64,000 nucleotides of DNA from Gehongia tenuis (GTDB taxonomy: Bacteria > Bacillota > Clostridia > Christensenellales > NSJ-53): contig NZ_JACRSR010000001.1 in NCBI RefSeq assembly GCF_014384795.1, forward strand, positions 992,001-1,056,000, in the 5' to 3' direction. How positions within the stretch are numbered: the stretch's first letter is position 1; each line of letters opens with the position of its first letter. Under the pieces are notes generated by a model, which was given only the letters and a program-made list of their open reading frames with translations, did no database searches and was not told the DNA's origin. Positions 53,548 to 61,888 of this stretch are shown here, piece after piece. A program made the translations under genes and the position numbers.

Positions 53548-54230
53548 GACGCCCTCCCAGCTCCCAGCTCGGCCACATGACCGTCCACGATGCGGATGAT
53601 TCGATCGGCCTGATTGGCAATGCTCTGGTCATGGGTGATCATGACCAGGGTTTGGTTGTAGCGCTTGTTGGAGATCTTGAGCAGTTCCACAATCTCCCTT
53701 GATGTTTTGGAATCCAGGTTGCCGGTGGGTTCGTCGGCCAGAACCAGCGCCGGACTGTTGATGAGCGCCCGGCCAATGGAAACCCTCTGCTGCTGACCGC
53801 CGGAAAGCTGATTGGGCAGATGCTTCACCCGGTCCTCCAAGGAGAGGGTGGTCAAAATTTCATTCATATGCGCCTTATCCACCTTCTGGCCGTCAAGGAG
53901 TGTTGGAAGAGCGATGTTCTCCTCCACATTCAGCACCGGGATCAGATTATAAAACTGATAGATGAGTCCGATCTGGCGGCGGCGGAAGATGGCCAGCCGT
54001 GTCTCGTCCAGAGAATACACGTCGGTGCCGTCGATGAACACCTTGCCGCCTGAGGGACGGTCCACACCGCCCAGAATATGCAAAAGGGTGGATTTACCCG
54101 ATCCGGAGGGGCCAATGATCGCCACAAACTCACCCTTCTCCACACTGAAGGATACACCGTCGAGCGCCGTCACACGGGTATCACTGCTGCCGTACACTTT
54201 TGTTAAATTCTCTACCCTTAAAATTTCCAC
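53544..54230 (-). CDS. ABC transporter ATPase (MacB/LolD type)
   Basis: A 228-residue ATPase of the class partnering FtsX-type permeases. Walker [18 protein letters not shown]-loop YQFYNLIP, signature [15 protein letters not shown], Walker B LVLADEPTGNLDSKTS and His switch ITHDQSIA are all present. I start it at GTG 54230, 8 bp from AAGGAGG; an ATG further upstream lies on the other side of that site. It forms an operon with the permease gene. Confidence 0.93.
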   Translation of the reverse strand: MEILRVENLTKVYGSSDTRVTALDGVSFSVEKGEFVAIIGPSGSGKSTLLHILGGVDRPSGGKVFIDGTDVYSLDETRLAIFRRRQIGLIYQFYNLIPVLNVEENIALPTLLDGQKVDKAHMNEILTTLSLEDRVKHLPNQLSGGQQQRVSIGRALINSPALVLADEPTGNLDSKTSREIVELLKISNKRYNQTLVMITHDQSIANQADRIIRIVDGHVAELGAGRAS

Positions 54231-54276
54231 TTGGAATACCTCCTTCATCAATCTGAACCCAGTATACCCCTGGGAG

Positions 54277-54315
54277 GTGACGGAACCGTGACTGCTCCGG
54301 TGACAGTTTTGTCAC
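54277..54315 (-). promoter_or_regulatory. Candidate response-regulator operator at the ABC transporter promoter
   Basis: Three GTGAC repeats at 54277, 54288 and 54300 (11- and 12-bp steps) and a GTCAC at 54311-54315, giving a GTGACA/TGTCAC palindrome at 54300-54315. A minus-strand -10 TATACT lies at 54261-54266 without a good -35, so the repeats cover the -35 region. Direct repeats at helical spacing are typical of OmpR-family targets. A matching site lies upstream of the regulator's own gene (56291-56306). Confidence 0.6.
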
Positions 54316-54320
54316 GTATA

Positions 54321-54341
54321 AAGGACCCGAATCGGGTCCTT
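54321..54341 (-). terminator. Probable terminator after the sensor kinase gene
   Basis: AAGGACCCGA and TCGGGTCCTT pair perfectly around one base. Only a short T-tail follows on the minus strand, so strength is uncertain. Confidence 0.6.
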
Positions 54342-54347
54342 GAAGGA

Positions 54348-55565
54348 TCAAATAATGCTTTTGAAAAATTTGAGGGTAAACCTGGCGCCCCTCAGCGTGT
54401 TCTCCACCTCCACCATGCCGCCCTGCTTTTCCACGATGCTCTTGGCCATGGCAAGTCCAATGCCCACGCTGTCCGGTGCAGCATTGCGTCCCCGGTAGAA
54501 CCTCTCAAAGATATGGGGCATATCCTCCGGAGGAATGCCGCCGCCCGTGTCCTCCACCACGATATCGGTGGAAAGCCGGGACGCCTGGTAACGGATCCAA
54601 ACTTGGCCGTTCTCCGGAGTGTGTTCGATGCAGTTTTTTACGATATTGCCCAGCGCTTCGGCGGACCAGTTGAGATCCCCCGAAAAGGTACAGGGCTCAC
54701 CCTCCACCGTGAGGACCTGGTTTTTGACGTCGGTCATCACGAGCAGCGGCTGACAGGCCTTTTGGACGAGCACAGGCACTTCCACGGGCTTTTTGGCAAG
54801 CTCCGCCGTGCCCGAATCCAGCCTCGCCATCTTGAGGAGGGACTTGACCAGCCATTCGATGCGTTCCAACTGGAAACGGATTTTTGCCATGAATTCTCTG
54901 CGCACCGGCGGCGGGGTCTTGTCATCCATGACGACGCCCGTCATCACAAACATGGAGGTGAGCGGCGTTTTAAGCTGGTGAGAGATATCGTACAGGGCGT
55001 CCGCCAGAGCGCTCTTATCCTTTTTAAGCTGCTCCGCCTGTTCCTTCAGCATCACTGTCACCTTACAGATTTCATTCTTCAGGATGCTGATATCCCCTTC
55101 AGCATTGTCCCGGACATCCAGTGCATAGTCCTTTTTTTGGATGCGCTGGATGTACGCCGTAACCTCCCGAATCTTTCGGAAGTTTCGGGCAAGGAACACC
55201 CAGAAGATAGAAAGAAGGAGCAGCGATGCCAGCACGGCCAGCGCAAAATAGAAGGGCAGCTGGGAGGAAAAGACCTGTCCCCGATCCAGCATCGGCCCGC
55301 CGCTGAGTCCGTAGCGCTCCAAAATGGCTCTTCCCGTCTCCACGTCGCCCCTCGGCAGATCCTGAATGGCCCTTGCCACATCGGATTCCGCCAGGGGATA
55401 CTTCTGTGAGACCACCGCGATGACGGCGGCCTGCTGATCGCTCAGCACACGGCTGGTATAGTCCGTGCCCATCAGCGCCAGCGCCATAGCCGCACCCAAA
55501 AGAATAAGCACTGCCGCGGTCCAAAATCCGATCAGCTTTTTAACTTCCAGATTTTTAATCGTCAT
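54348..55565 (-). CDS. Sensor histidine kinase
   Basis: A 405-residue membrane kinase. Helix 1 is at about residues 12-32, an external sensor of about 75 residues follows, and helix 2 lies near 105-126 (YFALAVLASLLLLSIFWVFLA). A short HAMP-like linker leads to the phospho-acceptor His196 in DISHQLKTPLTS and an ATPase domain (NWSAEALGNIVKNCIEHTPENG; EDTGGGIPPEDMPHIFERFYRG; GIGLAMAKSIVEKQGG). The external domain excludes the intramembrane-sensing BceS class. Its ATG overlaps the regulator stop. It controls, with the regulator, the ABC transporter downstream. Confidence 0.92.
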   Translation of the reverse strand: MTIKNLEVKKLIGFWTAAVLILLGAAMALALMGTDYTSRVLSDQQAAVIAVVSQKYPLAESDVARAIQDLPRGDVETGRAILERYGLSGGPMLDRGQVFSSQLPFYFALAVLASLLLLSIFWVFLARNFRKIREVTAYIQRIQKKDYALDVRDNAEGDISILKNEICKVTVMLKEQAEQLKKDKSALADALYDISHQLKTPLTSMFVMTGVVMDDKTPPPVRREFMAKIRFQLERIEWLVKSLLKMARLDSGTAELAKKPVEVPVLVQKACQPLLVMTDVKNQVLTVEGEPCTFSGDLNWSAEALGNIVKNCIEHTPENGQVWIRYQASRLSTDIVVEDTGGGIPPEDMPHIFERFYRGRNAAPDSVGIGLAMAKSIVEKQGGMVEVENTLRGARFTLKFFKSII

Positions 55566-56245
55566 GTTCTTACCTCTGCCATCTGATATCCCAGACCCCG
55601 CACCGTGCGAATGATCTCGGGATTTTGGGGATCGTCCTCAATCTTCTCCCGCAGCCGCTTGATGTACACGGTGAGCGTGTTGTCGTTCACAAAATCGCTG
55701 CCCACGTCCCAGATCCCTTCGAGAATCTGGGAACGGGAAAGCACCTGGCCGCCATTGGTCGCAAGAATAAGCAGTAACCGGTATTCAAGCGCCGTGAGCA
55801 GAATCTCCCGATCCGCCTTGTACACCTTGGCCTGTGCGGTGTTGATGCGGATGGGCCCCACCTCCAAAGAGGATTCGTCCTTACCTTTTCCATAGCGCCT
55901 CAGCACCGTTTTGATTCTCGAAACCAATTCGCGAATGCGGAAAGGCTTGGTGATGTAATCATCCGCGCCCATATCAAGGCCCATCACCACGCTCACTTCA
56001 TCATCGTTGGCCGTCAGGAAGATAACCGGCATATCCCCCGTGGCTTTGATCTGCCTGCAAAGGTCATAGCCGCTTCCATCGGGCAAAGACAGGTCCAGAA
56101 TTGCCAGGGCGAATGGTTCCCGTATGGCCTGCTGGGCCGTGGCCAGATCATGGCACACCTTGACGGAAAAGCCCTCCTGCTTCAGGGAATATTCCAGGCC
56201 CAATGCAATCGTTTGATCGTCTTCCACCAATAATAGCTTGTTCAT
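55562..56245 (-). CDS. OmpR-family response regulator
   Basis: A 227-residue regulator with a receiver (acidic D9-D10, phospho-acceptor Asp51 in FALAILDLSLPDGSG, Thr in VIFLTANDD, Lys in YITKPFRIREL) and a winged-helix DNA-binding domain (TALEYRLLLILATNGGQVLSRSQILEGIW; DNTLTVYIKRLREKIE). Order is regulator-kinase-ATPase-permease on one strand. A 16-bp site upstream of it (56291-56306) resembles the repeats at the ABC promoter, suggesting autoregulation. Confidence 0.93.
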   Translation of the reverse strand: MNKLLLVEDDQTIALGLEYSLKQEGFSVKVCHDLATAQQAIREPFALAILDLSLPDGSGYDLCRQIKATGDMPVIFLTANDDEVSVVMGLDMGADDYITKPFRIRELVSRIKTVLRRYGKGKDESSLEVGPIRINTAQAKVYKADREILLTALEYRLLLILATNGGQVLSRSQILEGIWDVGSDFVNDNTLTVYIKRLREKIEDDPQNPEIIRTVRGLGYQMAEVRT

Positions 56246-56290
56246 CCTTGCCACCTCAACACCAGTTTAACCGATTTTGTCCGCCTTTGC

Positions 56291-56306
56291 ATGACAAAAT
56301 CGTCAC
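56291..56306 (-). promoter_or_regulatory. Candidate response-regulator operator at its own gene
   Basis: On the plus strand ATGACA-AAATC-GTCAC, with the same TGACA-N5-GTCAC arrangement as the site at 54300-54315. It lies 46 bp upstream of the regulator's ATG (56245). Confidence 0.5.
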
Positions 56307-56310
56307 ATAC

Positions 56311-56335
56311 AAAAAAAGCGGCCGAAGCCGCTTTT
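56311..56335 (-). terminator. Terminator of the amino-acid ABC importer operon
   Basis: AAAAGCGGC and GCCGCTTTT pair around cgaa; a T-run follows on the minus strand, 10 bp after the ATPase stop. Confidence 0.85.
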
Positions 56336-56344
56336 ATAAACTAT

Positions 56345-57079
56345 CTAGAGAACCTTGCTGAGGAACGCCTGGGTCCGCTCATTTTGTGGATTGCCGAAGA
56401 GCTCCGCCGGGGTGTTTTCCTCGGCGATCACGCCGCCGTCCATGAACAGCACCCGTTCACCCACTTCGCGGGCAAAACCCATCTCATGGGTGACCACCAC
56501 CATGGTCATGCCCTCCCGGGCCAGCGATTTCATCACGTCCAGAACCTCACCCACCATCTCGGGATCAAGGGCGGAAGTGGGTTCGTCAAAAAGCATCACA
56601 TCGGGCTGCATGGCAAGGGCCCGAACAATCGCAATACGCTGCTGCTGGCCGCCGGAAAGCTCCTTGGGGTAGCTTTTTGCCTTGTCGGCAAGCCCCACCC
56701 GGTCCAGCAGCTCCATGGCCCGCTTTTTTGCCTCGGCCTCGGTTTCCTTTTTGAGCTTGATGGGCGCCATGGTGATGTTCTGCAGCACGGTGCGGTGGGG
56801 AAACAGATTGAACTGCTGAAACACCATGCCCATTTTCTGGCGAACCCGGTTGAGATCCTTGTTTTTCCCCGTTACCTTCTGGCCTTCAAAAAAGATCTCG
56901 CCGCCGGAGGGTTCCTCCAGCCAGTTGAGACAGCGCAGAAAGGTGCTCTTGCCCGATCCAGAAGGGCCGATAATGACCACCACCTCGCCGCGGCGCACCT
57001 CGGTGGAGATGCCGTCCAGGACCGTGAGATGATGGAACTTCTTCACCAAGCCCCGGGTTTCAATGATCACATCGCTCAT
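56345..57079 (-). CDS. Polar amino-acid ABC transporter ATPase
   Basis: A 244-residue GlnQ/HisP-type ATPase. Walker [22 protein letters not shown]-loop [13 protein letters not shown], signature [17 protein letters not shown], Walker [17 protein letters not shown] and switch [11 protein letters not shown] are intact. It overlaps the permease stop by 4 bp. It energises import of a polar amino acid, by context perhaps arginine. Confidence 0.93.
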   Translation of the reverse strand: MSDVIIETRGLVKKFHHLTVLDGISTEVRRGEVVVIIGPSGSGKSTFLRCLNWLEEPSGGEIFFEGQKVTGKNKDLNRVRQKMGMVFQQFNLFPHRTVLQNITMAPIKLKKETEAEAKKRAMELLDRVGLADKAKSYPKELSGGQQQRIAIVRALAMQPDVMLFDEPTSALDPEMVGEVLDVMKSLAREGMTMVVVTHEMGFAREVGERVLFMDGGVIAEENTPAELFGNPQNERTQAFLSKVL

Positions 57080-57807
57080 TTTGCGTCACCTCCCCTGGAC
57101 CTGCCAAAACCCAGCATCCGTTTACCCATACCGGAGCCGTGAGGCATCCGGCTCTCCGAACGCATCCGTTTTTCCACATAGGCCAAAATTTTGGAAAGAG
57201 TAAAGGTCATGATGAAGTAAAGGGCCGCCGCCACCAGATAGCACTCCATGGTAAGGAAAGTGGTGGTTGCCGTGCCCTGGGCGTTGTACATGAGCTCTTT
57301 GAGCCCAATGATGGACGCCAGAGAGGACTCCTTGATGACGGTCACAAACTCATTGCCAAGGGCGGGCAGGATGTTTCGAATGGCCTGGGGCAGCACGATC
57401 ATACGCATGGTCTGCCAGCCCGAAAGCCCAAGGGAGCGTCCGGCCTCCGTCTGTCCCTTGTCCACCGCCTGAATACCGGCCCGGACAATCTCCGCCACAT
57501 AGGCCGAAGAGTTGATGGAAAGGGCCATCACCGCCGCCACCGTCCGGTCCAAGTTGATGCCAAGGGAAGGCAGGCCGTAAAAAATAATGAACAACTGAAC
57601 CAGCAGCGGGGTCCCGCGGATCACCTCAATGTACAGCGAAGCCACAAAACGCAGTATCCTGGATTTGGACAGCTTCATGAGTGCGAATACGATGCCGCCC
57701 AGGGTGCCAAAAAGAACGGTCAGCGCCGAATACATCAGCGTGAAGCCCGCTCCCTTCAGAAAAAAGACACCGTAATTGGAAATGATGCCCGAAATGCTAT
57801 CCAGCAA
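57076..57807 (-). CDS. Polar amino-acid ABC transporter permease
   Basis: A 243-residue permease with about five helices and the EAA loop seen in [48 protein letters not shown], the signature of the His/Glu/Gln-type family. The cationic tail ([22 protein letters not shown]) is longer than usual. A terminator hairpin lies 24 bp upstream of its start, after the binding-protein gene. Confidence 0.93.
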   Translation of the reverse strand: MLDSISGIISNYGVFFLKGAGFTLMYSALTVLFGTLGGIVFALMKLSKSRILRFVASLYIEVIRGTPLLVQLFIIFYGLPSLGINLDRTVAAVMALSINSSAYVAEIVRAGIQAVDKGQTEAGRSLGLSGWQTMRMIVLPQAIRNILPALGNEFVTVIKESSLASIIGLKELMYNAQGTATTTFLTMECYLVAAALYFIMTFTLSKILAYVEKRMRSESRMPHGSGMGKRMLGFGRSRGGDAK

Positions 57808-57830
57808 ACCTTCACCTCCCTATCTGCGAG

Positions 57831-57860
57831 AAAAACCTTCGGGCGCTAGGCCCGAAGGTT
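57831..57860 (-). terminator. Intercistronic terminator between binding protein and permease genes
   Basis: AACCTTCGGGC and GCCCGAAGGTT pair perfectly around gctag; TTTTT follows on the minus strand. It would make the binding protein more abundant than the membrane parts. Confidence 0.85.
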
Positions 57861-57877
57861 AAACCGCTTATCGCTAT

Positions 57878-58795
57878 TTATTCGTCGGACTGCGTGGAAT
57901 CGAACAGCGCGGATGCTTCCACGTTCATCTGGTCCAGCTCACCGGATTCCTTGAGCTCCGCCAGAACCTCGTTCACCACATCCAAAAGATCACTGTTCTT
58001 GGGCACCGCCACCGCATACTCTTCCACAGGCGTGGGCAGCTCGATCTCGGCAATGGCCAGCTCGGGGTTGGCTTTCACATAGCTCTCCGCGATAACGCTC
58101 TCCAGAACCAGGGCCTCAATACGGCCGGTCTTGAGCTCAAGGACCAGTCCGCCAACCTTGCCCAGCGCCAAAAGTTCGCTCTCGGGCATGACGTCGGTCA
58201 CAACGTCCTCCTGCACGGAACCCTTCTGACCGCCCACCTGCTTGCCCTTCAGGGAATCGATGCTGGTGTAGGTCTCCAGATCCTCCTTGCGGATGACCAC
58301 TTTTTGCGTCACTTCCGCGTAGGGATCGGAAAAATCAACAACCTTGGCCCGCTCTTCATCGATGGAAAAACCGGCCGCGATTACATCCACTTTACCACTT
58401 TGCATCTCAGGAATCAAGGCATCAAAGTCAAGATTCTGAATCTCAAGCTCCACGCCAAGCTTATCGGCGACTGCCTGCATGATGGAAACGTCCAGACCCT
58501 TGATCTCCTCCTTGCCATCCTTCAGCACCAGGAACTCGAAAGGCGGGAAGCCCGCTTCCGTACCCATCACCAATTTACCGGCCGCCTTGATCTCGTCCAC
58601 CTGATTGGTCTTGCCCTCGGAGGTGGCTTCAGGCGTGGCTTCGGCGTCACTGCCCGCTTCAGGAGTGGCAACAACTTCCGGCGTCTTTTCAGCGGAAGGC
58701 GTGGGCGTGGCATCCGATCCGCCGCCGCAGGCGGTCAGACCGAAAACCAGGGTCAGCGCCAGTCCAGCGGCCAAAAACTTCGTAAACTTCTTCAT
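57878..58795 (-). CDS. Amino-acid-binding lipoprotein of the ABC importer
   Basis: A 305-residue periplasm-side binding protein. Signal with lipobox LTAC (MKKFTKFLAAGLALTLVFGLTACG), a low-complexity Pro/Thr/Glu/Ala linker (residues about 28-62), then a family 3 (SBP_bac_3) domain: AAGKLVMGTEAGFPPFEF, GLDVSIMQAVADKLGV, FDALIPEMQSGKVDVIAAGFSIDEERAKVVDFSDPYAE. The ligand is a polar amino acid, not identified. A promoter and an ARG-box-like sequence lie upstream. Confidence 0.94.
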   Translation of the reverse strand: MKKFTKFLAAGLALTLVFGLTACGGGSDATPTPSAEKTPEVVATPEAGSDAEATPEATSEGKTNQVDEIKAAGKLVMGTEAGFPPFEFLVLKDGKEEIKGLDVSIMQAVADKLGVELEIQNLDFDALIPEMQSGKVDVIAAGFSIDEERAKVVDFSDPYAEVTQKVVIRKEDLETYTSIDSLKGKQVGGQKGSVQEDVVTDVMPESELLALGKVGGLVLELKTGRIEALVLESVIAESYVKANPELAIAEIELPTPVEEYAVAVPKNSDLLDVVNEVLAELKESGELDQMNVEASALFDSTQSDE

Positions 58796-58827
58796 ATCAT
58801 GTACTCCTCCTCTTCTTTACAGCAATC

Positions 58828-58856
58828 ATTATACGCAATATATTCAGTTTATGCAA
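58828..58856 (-). promoter_or_regulatory. Promoter of the amino-acid importer operon
   Basis: Minus strand: TTGCAT, 17 bp, TATAAT, 32 bp before the ATG at 58795. Confidence 0.8.
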
Positions 58857-58861
58857 CCAAA

Positions 58862-58879
58862 AATTTATAAATATACAAA
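58862..58879 (-). promoter_or_regulatory. ARG-box-like sequence upstream of the importer
   Basis: Minus strand TTTGTATATTTATAAATT fits the ARG-box pattern TnTGnAT(A/T)4ATnCAnA at 14 of 16 weighted positions or so by eye; the C and last A differ. It lies just upstream of the -35. AT-rich sequence can match by chance. Confidence 0.3.
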
Positions 58880-58964
58880 TATTCTTGCGGCATCCAGCAG
58901 GATGTAATAACTTTCCAATATCGGGTCCATACTAGAGCTGAATCGCAGTGGAAAGGATGATCTT

Positions 58965-60389
58965 ATGAAAAGCCTCACGGCTAGCTTCAAGGATAATATA
59001 AGGATGCTGGACAGCCGCCTTCGCGTCGAAGAGAACTTTGATATCGTGGGCAAGGATCTGGTCATTGGCGAACGCAGGGCGCGGATGTATCTTGTGGACG
59101 GTTTCATCAAGGATGAAGTGATGGAAAAGGTCATGGAGTACATCATGGCTTTAAATACGGAGGATATGACTCTGGCCCACACGGCCAAGGAATTCTCCGA
59201 CCGCTATGTGACCTATGTGGAAACGGATGAATCGGATAAGACGGGGGAAATTGTAACCGCCGTCCTTTCCGGCACGCTGGCCCTCATCATCGAAGGCTAT
59301 GAATTTGCGGTGATGATCGATGCCCGGACCTATCCCGTGCGAAACGTTCAGGAACCGGAGGATGACCGGGTTCTCCGGGGGGCCCGCGACGGTTTTGTGG
59401 AAACCCTGGTCTTCAATACCGCCCTTATCCGCCGCCGCATCCGTGATCCCAAACTCACCATGGACATCCAGCAGGTGGGAAGCGTCTCCAAGACCGATGT
59501 GGTGCTGTGTTACATGGAAGATGCCGTGGACAAGAAACTGCTGGATACGCTGAAGAAAAAAATCGCAGGCATCACCATCAGCACTCTGACCATGGGCCAG
59601 GAGAGTCTGGCGGAATGCCTGGTCAAGACCCAGTGGTACAATCCCTTTCCCAAGGTCCGCTATACCGAGCGGCCGGACGCCGCCGCGGCCAGTGCCCTTG
59701 AAGGCAGCGTCCTTATCATCGTGGATAATTCCCCCTCGGTGATGGTCATTCCCTCCGGCCTCCTCGATTTTCTTCAGGATACAAACGACTACTACTTTCC
59801 GCCGCTGGTGGGCACCTACCTTCGTTTCGTTCGCATAGGCGTATTCCTTTTGACCCTGCTGCTCACCCCGGTGTGGTTCCTGCTCATTCAAAACCCGGAT
59901 GCCATTCCCTCGTGGCTGGAATTCATCAAGGTGGCCGAACCCAACGATGTGCCCATCATCTGGCAGCTGCTCATCATAGAATTTATCATCGACGGCCTTA
60001 AAATTGCTTCCCTCAACACCCCCACCGTGCTCAGCAATTCCTTCAGCATCGTGGGCGCGCTGATCCTAGGAGATTTTGCGGTGCAGGCCCGCTGGTTTGT
60101 ACCGGAGGTGGTGCTCTATATGGCTTTTGTTGCCATCGCCAACTTCACCCAGCCCAGCTTTGAACTCGGATACGCTTTCAAACTCTTTCGCGTTCTCATT
60201 CTGGTGCTTACCGCACTGTTCAATATATGGGGATTTGCGGCGGGGCTTCTGCTCATGCTGGTGATCATCGCCACCACCCGCACCGTGGGCGGGAAAAGCT
60301 ATCTCTATCCGCTGATTCCCTTCGACGGGCGGGCGCTTGGCAGGCTCCTCATCCGCCAGCCCATCAATCGAAACAACACCCACCACTGA
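58965..60389 (+). CDS. SpoVAF/GerA-family spore germination protein
   Basis: A 474-residue membrane protein of the GerA A-subunit family, closest in my recollection to SpoVAF. It has a hydrophilic N-terminal half with VRGSRDG-like text (RVLRGARDGFVETLVFNTALIRRRIRDPKL), TERPDAAAASALEGSVLIIVDNSPSVMV and about six C-terminal helices (VGTYLRFVRIGVFLLTLLLTPVWFLL onward). SpoVAF normally sits in the spoVA operon; here it stands alone with a terminator behind it. It would sit in the spore inner membrane and affect germinant response. AAGGATG precedes the ATG. Confidence 0.88.
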   Translation: MKSLTASFKDNIRMLDSRLRVEENFDIVGKDLVIGERRARMYLVDGFIKDEVMEKVMEYIMALNTEDMTLAHTAKEFSDRYVTYVETDESDKTGEIVTAVLSGTLALIIEGYEFAVMIDARTYPVRNVQEPEDDRVLRGARDGFVETLVFNTALIRRRIRDPKLTMDIQQVGSVSKTDVVLCYMEDAVDKKLLDTLKKKIAGITISTLTMGQESLAECLVKTQWYNPFPKVRYTERPDAAAASALEGSVLIIVDNSPSVMVIPSGLLDFLQDTNDYYFPPLVGTYLRFVRIGVFLLTLLLTPVWFLLIQNPDAIPSWLEFIKVAEPNDVPIIWQLLIIEFIIDGLKIASLNTPTVLSNSFSIVGALILGDFAVQARWFVPEVVLYMAFVAIANFTQPSFELGYAFKLFRVLILVLTALFNIWGFAAGLLLMLVIIATTRTVGGKSYLYPLIPFDGRALGRLLIRQPINRNNTHH

Positions 60390-60392
60390 TAC

Positions 60393-60427
60393 AAAAAAAC
60401 CCGTGCCGCCAGGGCACGGGTTTTTTA
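60393..60427. terminator. Bidirectional terminator
   Basis: ACCCGTGCC and GGCACGGGT pair around a short loop with A- and T-runs on both sides. It serves the spore gene (plus) and the cysteine-synthase-family gene (minus, stop 60433). Confidence 0.9.
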
Positions 60428-60432
60428 TAATT

Positions 60433-61443
60433 CTACCGGCAGGCTTCCACGCCCAACAGTTCGATATCCTTGGAAATAAAATGTTCCTCCACCTTCTGGG
60501 GTTTGGCATAATCCGTGGACAGATACTTCTTGTTGTCATCGGCAAAAACGGTTACGATGGCGCTTTGAGGGCCCTGCAGATCCTGAGCCATGACGCTGCC
60601 TATGAAGTTGGCGCCGGAGGATACGCCCACGCCGATCCCCAGCTTCTGGCACAGCATGCGGGCCATATTGATGGCATCCCCGTCATCCACCGAAACCACC
60701 TGATCAAGCTCACTAAGCTTCACAATGCTGGGAATAAACTCATCGGAAATGCCGTAAATTCTATGCTTTCCCACCCGGTAACCGGTGGAAAGGGTGGGCG
60801 AATTGAGGGGTTCCAGCGGATGCACCCGGCAGGCTGGGTTGAGCTCCCGAAGCTTCCTGCCAATACCCATTACCGTACCTCCGGTGCCCACGCCGGCCAC
60901 AACACCGTTCGCCCGCACGCCCAGCTTTTCCAGCTGTTTTGCGATCTCCACAGCCGTGGTCCTGTAGTGGGTCTCCACGTTATCCTCGTTTGAGAACTGC
61001 CGGGGCAAAAAGACGCCCGCCTTCCCGCCCAGCGCCTCCGTCTTTTCGATGGAGCCCAGGAATCCGCCCTCATCCCGGGAAACGAGTTTCACATCGGCGC
61101 CATAGCTTTCCATAAGGCTGATGCGCTCTTGGGTCATCCAATCAGGCATAAAGATGCTTACGGGATGACCAAGATAGGTTCCCATAGCGGAAAAAGAAAT
61201 ACCCGTGTTGCCGCTGGTGGCCTCTGCGATGAGATCACCGGGCCGGATCTCTCCGGTTTCATAGGCTTTTTGTAAAATGTAGAACGCAACCCGATCCTTG
61301 ATGCTGCCGGTGAGATTGTAAGCCTCCGCCTTGGCATAAACGGCCCGCTCCCGGCCCTTATAGCGAAAGATGATCTTCAGCATGGGCGTATGCCCGACCA
61401 TGGCTGCCATATCATCGAATCTTTTTTGCATTTTAAAATCCAT
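60433..61443 (-). CDS. PLP-dependent cysteine-synthase-family enzyme
   Basis: A 336-residue fold-type II PLP enzyme. The Schiff-base Lys is in NLTGSIKDRVAFYIL, the phosphate-binding loop in ATSGNTGISFSAMG, and the cofactor loop in GVVAGVGTGGTVMGIG. It resembles CysK-type O-acetylserine sulfhydrylases but the region before the C terminus (LNSPTLSTGYRVGKHRIYGISDEFIPSIV) is divergent, so related activities (O-phosphoserine, cystathionine beta-synthase-like) stay open. It has a likely promoter (TTGACA -35) and is not in an operon with sulfur genes. Confidence 0.88.
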   Translation of the reverse strand: MDFKMQKRFDDMAAMVGHTPMLKIIFRYKGRERAVYAKAEAYNLTGSIKDRVAFYILQKAYETGEIRPGDLIAEATSGNTGISFSAMGTYLGHPVSIFMPDWMTQERISLMESYGADVKLVSRDEGGFLGSIEKTEALGGKAGVFLPRQFSNEDNVETHYRTTAVEIAKQLEKLGVRANGVVAGVGTGGTVMGIGRKLRELNPACRVHPLEPLNSPTLSTGYRVGKHRIYGISDEFIPSIVKLSELDQVVSVDDGDAINMARMLCQKLGIGVGVSSGANFIGSVMAQDLQGPQSAIVTVFADDNKKYLSTDYAKPQKVEEHFISKDIELLGVEACR

Positions 61444-61475
61444 TTTTCAACCCCTATGTCTTTTACTCATTTCTA

Positions 61476-61504
61476 ATCATCAGGCAAAATGGCCGATCTG
61501 TCAA
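61476..61504 (-). promoter_or_regulatory. Promoter of the cysteine-synthase-family gene
   Basis: Minus strand: TTGACA (perfect -35), 17 bp, GATGAT, about 33 bp before the ATG at 61443. Confidence 0.6.
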
Positions 61505-61534
61505 CGGCTTAAGAATATGCCCTTTCAGCGGAAA

Positions 61535-61888
61535 TCATGAAAAAATCTTGACGACGGCCCAGCCGTAAAACATGAAAAGGCCAAAGCCTCCCAAAATTCC
61601 CGTAATCAGCCGGCGTACATTGGTGGATGGATGAAGCCCCGCCTCCTGCACGCCCCAGTCCACACCCATGGGCAGAAGAAAGACGAGACAAAAGGGCCAG
61701 GACAGCCTCAATCCCGCCACAAGGGCGATGAGCGCCGCCGCCTGACCCACAGCCACGCCCGTACATCTGGCACAGACGGGGAAAATATAATCGCCGATTC
61801 GAAAACTGCGTTCAGGCCGCTGATGGCAGCCGCTGTGATCCCCGATCCACTGCAGTTGGTTTAGAATCTGTATCCACAATTTTTGCAT
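61535..61888 (-). CDS. DUF2085 membrane protein
   Basis: A 117-residue protein with the DUF2085 signature GDHSGCHQRPERSFRIGDYIFPVCARCTGVAVGQ, with three conserved Cys and a His that could bind metal or heme. About three helices follow (AALIALVAGLRLSWPFCLVFLLPMGVDWG; LITGILGGFGLFMFYGWAVV). Function unknown. Its ATG lies 28 bp inside the upstream zinc-ribbon gene, suggesting coupled translation. AAGGTCG upstream is a weak ribosome site. Confidence 0.75.
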   Translation of the reverse strand: MQKLWIQILNQLQWIGDHSGCHQRPERSFRIGDYIFPVCARCTGVAVGQAAALIALVAGLRLSWPFCLVFLLPMGVDWGVQEAGLHPSTNVRRLITGILGGFGLFMFYGWAVVKIFS

